Positions 40,444-44,998 of a DNA stretch of 44,998 nucleotides are shown in pieces. Position 1 is the first letter of the stretch. Every line of letters starts with the position of its first letter. The stretch covers positions 1 through 44,998 of the forward strand of contig NZ_JACADQ010000011.1 in the NCBI RefSeq assembly GCF_016106015.1, given 5' to 3'. Source of the DNA: Neoroseomonas rubea. GTDB lineage: Bacteria > Pseudomonadota > Alphaproteobacteria > Acetobacterales > Acetobacteraceae. The notes below the pieces were generated by a model that was given only the letters and a program-made list of their open reading frames with translations, made no database searches and was not told the origin of the DNA. Both the position numbers and the translations under genes were made by a program.

Positions 40444-41406
40444 ATGGACAGACCGCCGATCACCCTCGCCCGCTGGGGCTCCTTCCATGTCGGCGGGCGG
40501 GAGGTGCGCGTCGAAGGCCAGCCGCCGCGGGAGGTGCTGTTCACCCCCGGCAGCGCGCCCGCGCTGCTCGACCCGAACGGCACCTACCTGGTGGGCGGGA
40601 TGTATGCGCAGGCGATGGAACCCGCGCCGAAGCGCGGTGCCGCCCCGCTCATGCTCTGGCACGGCGGCGGCCTGACCGGCGCCTGCTGGGAGACGACGCC
40701 GGACGGGCGCGAAGGCTGGCAGCATTTTTTCCTGCGCCAGGGCTGGGAGGTCGTGGTCAGCGACGCGGTGGAGCGCGGCCGCTCCGGCTGGATGCGCATC
40801 CCCGAGGAGACGGGCGGCGTGCCCGTCACGCTTACGCTGGAAAACCCCTGGGAGCGCTTCCGCATCGGCCCCGGCACGCCGCAGGACGGCCGCGTCTTCG
40901 AGGGCCAGAAATTCCCCGCCGACATGGCATCCTGGCGCGCCTTCATCAGCGGCTGCGTGCCGCGCTTCACGACGACGGATGCGCTGACGCTCGCAGCCTA
41001 TGGCGCGCTGCTCGACCGGGTCGGGCCGTCGGTGGTGGTGGCGCACAGCCAGGGCGGATTCTTCGCCTGGCGGGCGGCGCAGGAATGGCCGGGCAGGGTG
41101 CGCGCGCTGGTGCTGTTGGAACCGGCCAGCACGGGGCTGGCCGAGAAGGTCGCGGCGCTCGCGGGCATTCCCGTGCTGATGATCTATGGCGACTACATCG
41201 AGGATGATGCGCGCTGGCCGGCGATCCGCGCGCGGGGGCTCGCCTTTGCCGATGCGGTGCGCGCGGCGGCCGGGCACGTCGATGTCGTGGACCTGCCCGC
41301 GCGCGGCATCCGCGGCAACAGCCACATGATCATGATGGACCGCAATTCCGATCAGGTGGCGGGGCTGGTGCAGGATTGGCTGGCGGCACGCGGCTTGTGG
41401 GCTTGA
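40444..41406 (+). CDS. Alpha/beta hydrolase (esterase type)
   Basis: The 320-residue protein has no signal peptide. The oxyanion hole region is APLMLWHGGGLTGACWETT, the nucleophile elbow is VVAHSQGGFFAW, and the final catalytic His is in RGIRGNSHMIMMD. An acidic residue in LVLLEPAST or in YGDYIEDD completes the triad. Sequence WERFRIGPG and a lid-like insert place it among esterase-like proteins seen with Bug receptors. It diverges from the Bug gene at 40336. The substrate is unknown. The hairpin element at 41411-41526 begins five bases after its stop. Confidence 0.8.
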   Translation: MDRPPITLARWGSFHVGGREVRVEGQPPREVLFTPGSAPALLDPNGTYLVGGMYAQAMEPAPKRGAAPLMLWHGGGLTGACWETTPDGREGWQHFFLRQGWEVVVSDAVERGRSGWMRIPEETGGVPVTLTLENPWERFRIGPGTPQDGRVFEGQKFPADMASWRAFISGCVPRFTTTDALTLAAYGALLDRVGPSVVVAHSQGGFFAWRAAQEWPGRVRALVLLEPASTGLAEKVAALAGIPVLMIYGDYIEDDARWPAIRARGLAFADAVRAAAGHVDVVDLPARGIRGNSHMIMMDRNSDQVAGLVQDWLAARGLWA

Positions 41407-41410
41407 GACG

Positions 41411-41526
41411 CGGGGGCGCTGCCCCCGCACCCCCGCCAAAGGCCGAAAGGCCTTTGGAAACCGAAGGGTTCCAAGGGCCTTTCGGCCCTTGGCGGGGAGA
41501 GCCCGAGAGGGGCGGCGCCCCTCTCG
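41411..41526. repeat. Four-hairpin intergenic element B with paired GAAA-loop hairpins
   Basis: The parts are: hairpin CGGGGGC-GCT-GCCCCCG (41411-41427); a perfect 9-bp stem CCAAAGGCC with GAAA loop (41436-41457); a small central AACC/GGTT stem; a perfect 9-bp stem CCAAGGGCC with TTTC loop (41471-41492); and hairpin GAGAGGGGC-GGC-GCCCCTCTC (41505-41525). It has the same order and loops as element A at 23415-23556. It fills the space between two convergent genes, where it could stop transcripts from both sides. Confidence 0.88.
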
Positions 41527-41533
41527 GATCGCA

Positions 41534-42505
41534 TCACCGCGGCGCCGCCGCCCGCGCCAGACGGTCGTTGATCGCCGCCCCCAGCCCGTCCATCGGCACC
41601 TGCATCACCGCGATGCGCACCAGCCCCAGACGCGCACCTTCCGCATCTAGCCAGCGCAGCCCCGCGAACAGCCGCGTCGCCGCCTCGCGCAGGTCGCGCG
41701 TCTCCGACATCTGCCACAGCGCGCCCGCCCCCGGCAGCGGCCGGCCGAAGGCAAGCAGCGCCTCCTCCGGCGCGACGCTCTCCGCATCGAGCCGAACGGG
41801 GAGCGACGGCGCGTAATGCGACAGCATCATCCCCGGGCTGCGCAGCGACCGCGTGCGTTCGGCCGCGGCGAGCGGGATGGGCCGCGCGACGGGGCCGATC
41901 AGCGCCTCGATCTCCTCCACCGGCACGCCGCCCGGGCGCAGCAGCGCCGCACCTCCGGCGGCGAGGTCGAGCACCGTGCTTTCCACCCCCACCGCACACG
42001 GCCCGCCATCCAGCACCGCCGCGATGCGCCCGCTGAGACCATCGAGCACATGTTCCGCCGTCGTCGGACTCACCTGGCCCGAGCGGTTCGCCGAAGGCCC
42101 CGCGACCGGCATGTCCGCCGCGCGGATCAGGGCGAGGGCCAGCGGATGCGCCGGCACGCGCACCGCGATCGTGTCGAGCCCCGCGCCGGCGAGCAGGTCG
42201 ATCCGGCATTCCGCCCGGCGCGGCAGCACCATCGTCAGCGGCCCCGGCCAGAATCGCGCGGCGAGCAGGCGCGCGCGCTCATCCGGCAGGGCCTCGGCGA
42301 AGGCAGCGTTGGCCTCCGCGAAATGGCAGATCAGCGGGTTGAAATGCGGCCTTCCCTTCGCCTCGAACACGGCGGCCACCGCGCGCCCGTTCCGCGCATC
42401 GGCACCGAGGCCGTAGACCGTCTCGGTCGGGAAGGCGACGAGCTCGCCCGCGCGCAGCAGCGCCGCCGCGCGCGCGACCTCCGCCGGCCCCAGGCGCAGC
42501 GTCAT
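41534..42505 (-). CDS. L-threonylcarbamoyladenylate synthase, Sua5 type
   Basis: The 323-residue enzyme makes threonylcarbamoyl-AMP for the t6A modification of tRNAs that read ANN codons. The YrdC domain (1-190) shows FPTETVYGLGADARNGRAVA, AKGRPHFNPLICHF, PGPLTMVLPR and AGPSANRSGQVSPTTAEHVL. The C-terminal Sua5 domain has SPGMMLSHYAPSLPVR. That extra domain separates it from short TsaC. ATG 42505 overlaps the stop of the cysQ-like gene (ATGA), so the two are coupled. Confidence 0.93.
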   Translation of the reverse strand: MTLRLGPAEVARAAALLRAGELVAFPTETVYGLGADARNGRAVAAVFEAKGRPHFNPLICHFAEANAAFAEALPDERARLLAARFWPGPLTMVLPRRAECRIDLLAGAGLDTIAVRVPAHPLALALIRAADMPVAGPSANRSGQVSPTTAEHVLDGLSGRIAAVLDGGPCAVGVESTVLDLAAGGAALLRPGGVPVEEIEALIGPVARPIPLAAAERTRSLRSPGMMLSHYAPSLPVRLDAESVAPEEALLAFGRPLPGAGALWQMSETRDLREAATRLFAGLRWLDAEGARLGLVRIAVMQVPMDGLGAAINDRLARAAAPR

Positions 42506-43269
42506 GCGCCCTCGCAGACGAAGCCCGGGTTCGCCCAGCCGCGCTTGCCGTAGGTGAGCGCGCCGCCGTCCTCGAGCAGCCGGATCGTCCCGCCCGCCGC
42601 TTCCACCACCGCATGTGGCGCGGCCGTGTCCCATTCCATGGTACGGCCGAAGCGCGGATAGAGATCCGCCGTGCCTTCCGCGACGCGGCAGAATTTCTCC
42701 GCAGAGCCGATGTTGACGATGCGCGCGACCTGGCGGCCTTGCAGGAAGCGGCCCATGCGCGGGTCGTCCTGGTAGTGGTGGCTGCCCATCACGGTCAGCC
42801 CCTCGGCGGGCGTGCGGCGTGCGGCGATGGCGCGTTCCGTCCCGTCGCGATCGCGCTTGAAGGCGCCGGCGCCGATGCGGCCCCAGAACATCTCGCCGGT
42901 GGCGGGCAGCGCGACGGCGCCGAGCACCGGCCGCCCATCCGCCACCAGCCCGACATTGACGGCGAAGTTGTCGCGGCCCGCCGCGAATTCGCGCGTGCCG
43001 TCCAGCGGGTCCACCAGCCAGAAGCGGCGGCCGGGATCGGTCGGCGCGGTGCCGGCCTCGATCTCCTCCTCCGCGATGACGGGAATATGCGGGGCGGCGG
43101 CGCGCAGCCCCTCGACGATCAGCGCTTCGGCGATGCGGTCGGCCTCGGTGACGGGGCTGTGGTCGGATTTGCGCTCCACCGCGAAGCCGGCGGCGCGCAC
43201 CGCGGCGATCGCGGCGGCGGCCTCGGCGGCCAGCCGTCGGGCGAGGGCGAGCAGGGCATCATCGTCCAT
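42502..43269 (-). CDS. cysQ: 3'(2'),5'-bisphosphate nucleotidase / inositol monophosphatase family
   Basis: The 255-residue phosphatase most likely removes the 3'-phosphate from PAP formed during sulfate assimilation. Metal-site motifs are visible: VIAEEEIEAG (Glu67-69), LVDPLDGTREFAAG (87-92) and the final WDTAAPHAVVEAAGG. A glycine-rich HisN or SuhB identity is less likely because the REFAAGRDNF segment is typical of CysQ. ATG 43269 lacks a strong site; an upstream in-frame start at 43314 is less likely. It is coupled to sua5 downstream. Confidence 0.85.
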   Translation of the reverse strand: MDDDALLALARRLAAEAAAAIAAVRAAGFAVERKSDHSPVTEADRIAEALIVEGLRAAAPHIPVIAEEEIEAGTAPTDPGRRFWLVDPLDGTREFAAGRDNFAVNVGLVADGRPVLGAVALPATGEMFWGRIGAGAFKRDRDGTERAIAARRTPAEGLTVMGSHHYQDDPRMGRFLQGRQVARIVNIGSAEKFCRVAEGTADLYPRFGRTMEWDTAAPHAVVEAAGGTIRLLEDGGALTYGKRGWANPGFVCEGA

Positions 43270-43384
43270 GGACCGGGTGTGGCCGCCCGGCGCCGCCTCG
43301 GCAAGCCCCGCCACCCTGGCCGTGCGCCGCCCCCGCCCCTAATGTCACGCATCGATCATCCGAGTCCTCGCCCGCGGAGTTCCC

Positions 43385-44863
43385 ATGCCCGACATCGCCT
43401 TCGTGAAGCCTGCCCTGCCGCGCGCCGGGGCCCTCGTGCTGCTGCTGGCCGAGGAGGCGCCGCTCGCCGGCCTGGCCGAGCAGGCGGACAAGGCCGCGAA
43501 CGGGGCCATCGCGCGCGGCCTGGAAGCGGCGAAGTTCAAGGGGCGCAAGGGCCAGTCCACGACGCTCTGGGCGCCAGGCGGCGGCGTCTCCAAGGTGGTC
43601 GCGATCGGCCTCGGCAAGCAGAACGAGATCGCGGAAGCCGGGCTCGAGGCCACCGGCGGCACCATCGCCGGCGCCATGGCGCAGGAGCGCGAGGCGACCG
43701 TCGCCGCCGATGGCCTGACGGCCGCGCAGGCCGCCGGGGTCGCCTTCGGCATCGCGCTGAAATCCTACCGCTTCGACCGCTACCGCACGACGGAGAAGGA
43801 GGAGGACAAGCCGAAGCTCGAGCGCGTGGCGATGGGTGTCGCCGAACCCGCCAAGGCCAAGGCCGCCTACGCCCCGCTGCAGGCGATCGCCGATGGCGTG
43901 TTCCTCACCCGCGACCTCGTCTCCGAACCGCCCAATGTGCTGACCCCTGCCGAATGCGCTGAACGCTGCAAGGCGCTGACCAAGCTCGGCGTCGAGGTCG
44001 AGGTGCTCGGCCCGCGGGAGATGAAGCGCCTGGGCTTCGGCGCGCTGCTCGGCGTGGCGCAGGGCAGCGCCAACGAACCGCGCATGGTGGTGATGAAGTG
44101 GATGGGCGCGCCGAAGGGCAAGAAGCCCGCCGGCCGCCCGCTCGCCTTCATCGGCAAGGGCGTCACCTTCGATACGGGGGGCATCTCCATCAAGCCCGCG
44201 GGCGGCATGGAGGACATGAAGTGGGACATGGCCGGCGCCGGCACCGTCATCGGGCTGATGGCCGCCCTTGCCGGGCGCAAGGCGAAGGCGGACGTGATCG
44301 GGATCGTGGGGCTGGTCGAGAACATGCCCTCCGGCACCGCGCAGCGGCCGGGCGATGTGGTCAAGACCGCCTCGGGCCAGACGGTGGAGGTGATCAACAC
44401 CGACGCGGAAGGGCGCCTCGTCCTCGCCGACGTCATCCACTACTGCATCGAGAAGTTCGACCCGCGCTTCATGATCGACCTCGCCACGCTGACGGGCGCG
44501 ATCATCATCGCCCTCGGCCACGAGCATGCGGGGCTGTTCGCGAATGACGACACGCTGGCGCAGCGCATCGAGGCCGCCGGCCGCGCGGTGGGCGAGCCTT
44601 GCTGGCGCATGCCGCTCGGCGATGCCTATGACAAGCAGATCAAGTCCGACATCGCGGACATGAAGAATGTCGGCGGCCGGCCGGGCGGGTCCATCACGGC
44701 GGCGCAGTTCATCCAGCGTTTCGTGCAGGGCAAGCCCTGGGCGCATCTGGACATCGCCGGCACGGCCTGGAGCAGCAAGGACGCCCCGACCGTGCCGAAG
44801 GGGGCCACGGCCTATGGCGTGCGGATGCTCGACCGGCTGGTTGCCGAACACTACGAGGGCTAG
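43385..44863 (+). CDS. pepA: Leucyl aminopeptidase (M17)
   Basis: The 492-residue cytosolic zinc/manganese aminopeptidase removes N-terminal residues from peptides. Metal and catalytic motifs are GKGVTFDTGGISIKP (Lys258, Asp263), MAGAGTV and NTDAEGRLVLADV (338-350). The N-terminal regulatory domain (1-160) is present and the length is normal. ATG 43385 follows GGAG. The gene is divergent from cysQ, with 115 bases between them. The next gene begins just six bases after its stop. Confidence 0.95.
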   Translation: MPDIAFVKPALPRAGALVLLLAEEAPLAGLAEQADKAANGAIARGLEAAKFKGRKGQSTTLWAPGGGVSKVVAIGLGKQNEIAEAGLEATGGTIAGAMAQEREATVAADGLTAAQAAGVAFGIALKSYRFDRYRTTEKEEDKPKLERVAMGVAEPAKAKAAYAPLQAIADGVFLTRDLVSEPPNVLTPAECAERCKALTKLGVEVEVLGPREMKRLGFGALLGVAQGSANEPRMVVMKWMGAPKGKKPAGRPLAFIGKGVTFDTGGISIKPAGGMEDMKWDMAGAGTVIGLMAALAGRKAKADVIGIVGLVENMPSGTAQRPGDVVKTASGQTVEVINTDAEGRLVLADVIHYCIEKFDPRFMIDLATLTGAIIIALGHEHAGLFANDDTLAQRIEAAGRAVGEPCWRMPLGDAYDKQIKSDIADMKNVGGRPGGSITAAQFIQRFVQGKPWAHLDIAGTAWSSKDAPTVPKGATAYGVRMLDRLVAEHYEG

Positions 44864-44869
44864 CGCCGC

Positions 44870-44998
44870 GTGATCGCCCTCCGCTTCCGTCGCGGCGCGC
44901 CGGGGGCGGGGCGGCCCGTCATCCTGCCGCTGGCGCAGGACCAGGCGCCGCCGGCCGCGCTGGCCGATGCCGTGCGCGCGGCGCGCTTCGATGCCGCG
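44870..44998 (+). CDS. N-terminus of an unknown protein, cut by the window end, GTG start
   Basis: The frame opens with GTG six bases after the pepA stop and reads VIALRFRRGAPGAGRPVILP, then LAQDQAPPAALADAVRAARF. The A.A.A...AARF pattern resembles the segment before the glycine-rich part of M17 peptidase N-domains (compare AIARGLEAAKF in pepA), so a second M17-like peptidase is possible. In other genomes holC often follows pepA, but this sequence does not look like HolC. It is too short to decide. Confidence 0.4.
   Translation, partial: MIALRFRRGAPGAGRPVILPLAQDQAPPAALADAVRAARFDAA

Noticed and set aside
1-44998. A CRISPR array or cas genes
   Set aside because: No regularly spaced short repeats and no Cas motifs were seen; the only tandem repeat (31565-31634) has no spacers.

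Overview
The window is high-GC, densely coded bacterial DNA with alphaproteobacterial gene orders and families: rpsF-rpsR-DUF2232-rplI, a dnaB-alr-mlaE-mlaF run, fabD/fabG and a sua5/cysQ pair. It also holds five substrate receptors of the tripartite tricarboxylate transporter (Bug/TctC) family. Together these suggest a Roseomonas-like member of the Acetobacteraceae. That placement is inferred from gene content and base use; no rRNA is present.

Positions 1 to about 19,600 form an accessory, decaying region. It begins with the tail of a V4R-domain gene. It holds two broken copies of one phage-like structural gene, a truncated flavin monooxygenase, an AT-richer patch with small unknown ORFs, and a minus-strand chain of small overlapping genes, two of them frameshifted. 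It also has an IS3-type transposase remnant and three dispersed 30-bp sequences that look like tRNA 3' ends. Intact genes sit between these scars: an orphan amino-acid-binding protein, a CBS-pair protein, two overlapping Bug receptors with a GntR regulator divergent from a galactonate-dehydratase-like enolase, an AbgB-like amidohydrolase, a GT-C-type membrane protein, a magnesium P-type ATPase and a permuted papain-like hydrolase.

Positions 19,800 to 23,325 form a likely catabolic module: a Bug receptor converging on an AtzG-like small protein, an AtzE-like amidase and a TauD/TfdA dioxygenase. From 23,558 to 31,362 the minus strand carries housekeeping genes: ribosomal proteins S6, S18 and L9, a DUF2232 membrane protein, cyclopropane fatty acid synthase, DnaB, alanine racemase and an Mla-type lipid transporter. 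From 31,600 to the end there are a lipoprotein, two more Bug receptors, a TetR regulator, fabD-GNAT-fabG without acpP, rtcB, two alpha/beta hydrolases, sua5, cysQ and pepA.

The most unusual structures are non-coding. Two intergenic elements (23,415-23,556 and 41,411-41,526) share the same four-hairpin plan. Two perfect hairpins with GAAA loops on opposite strands are flanked by two GC-rich hairpins. They look like a dispersed REP/BIME-type element family that may also act as a two-way terminator.
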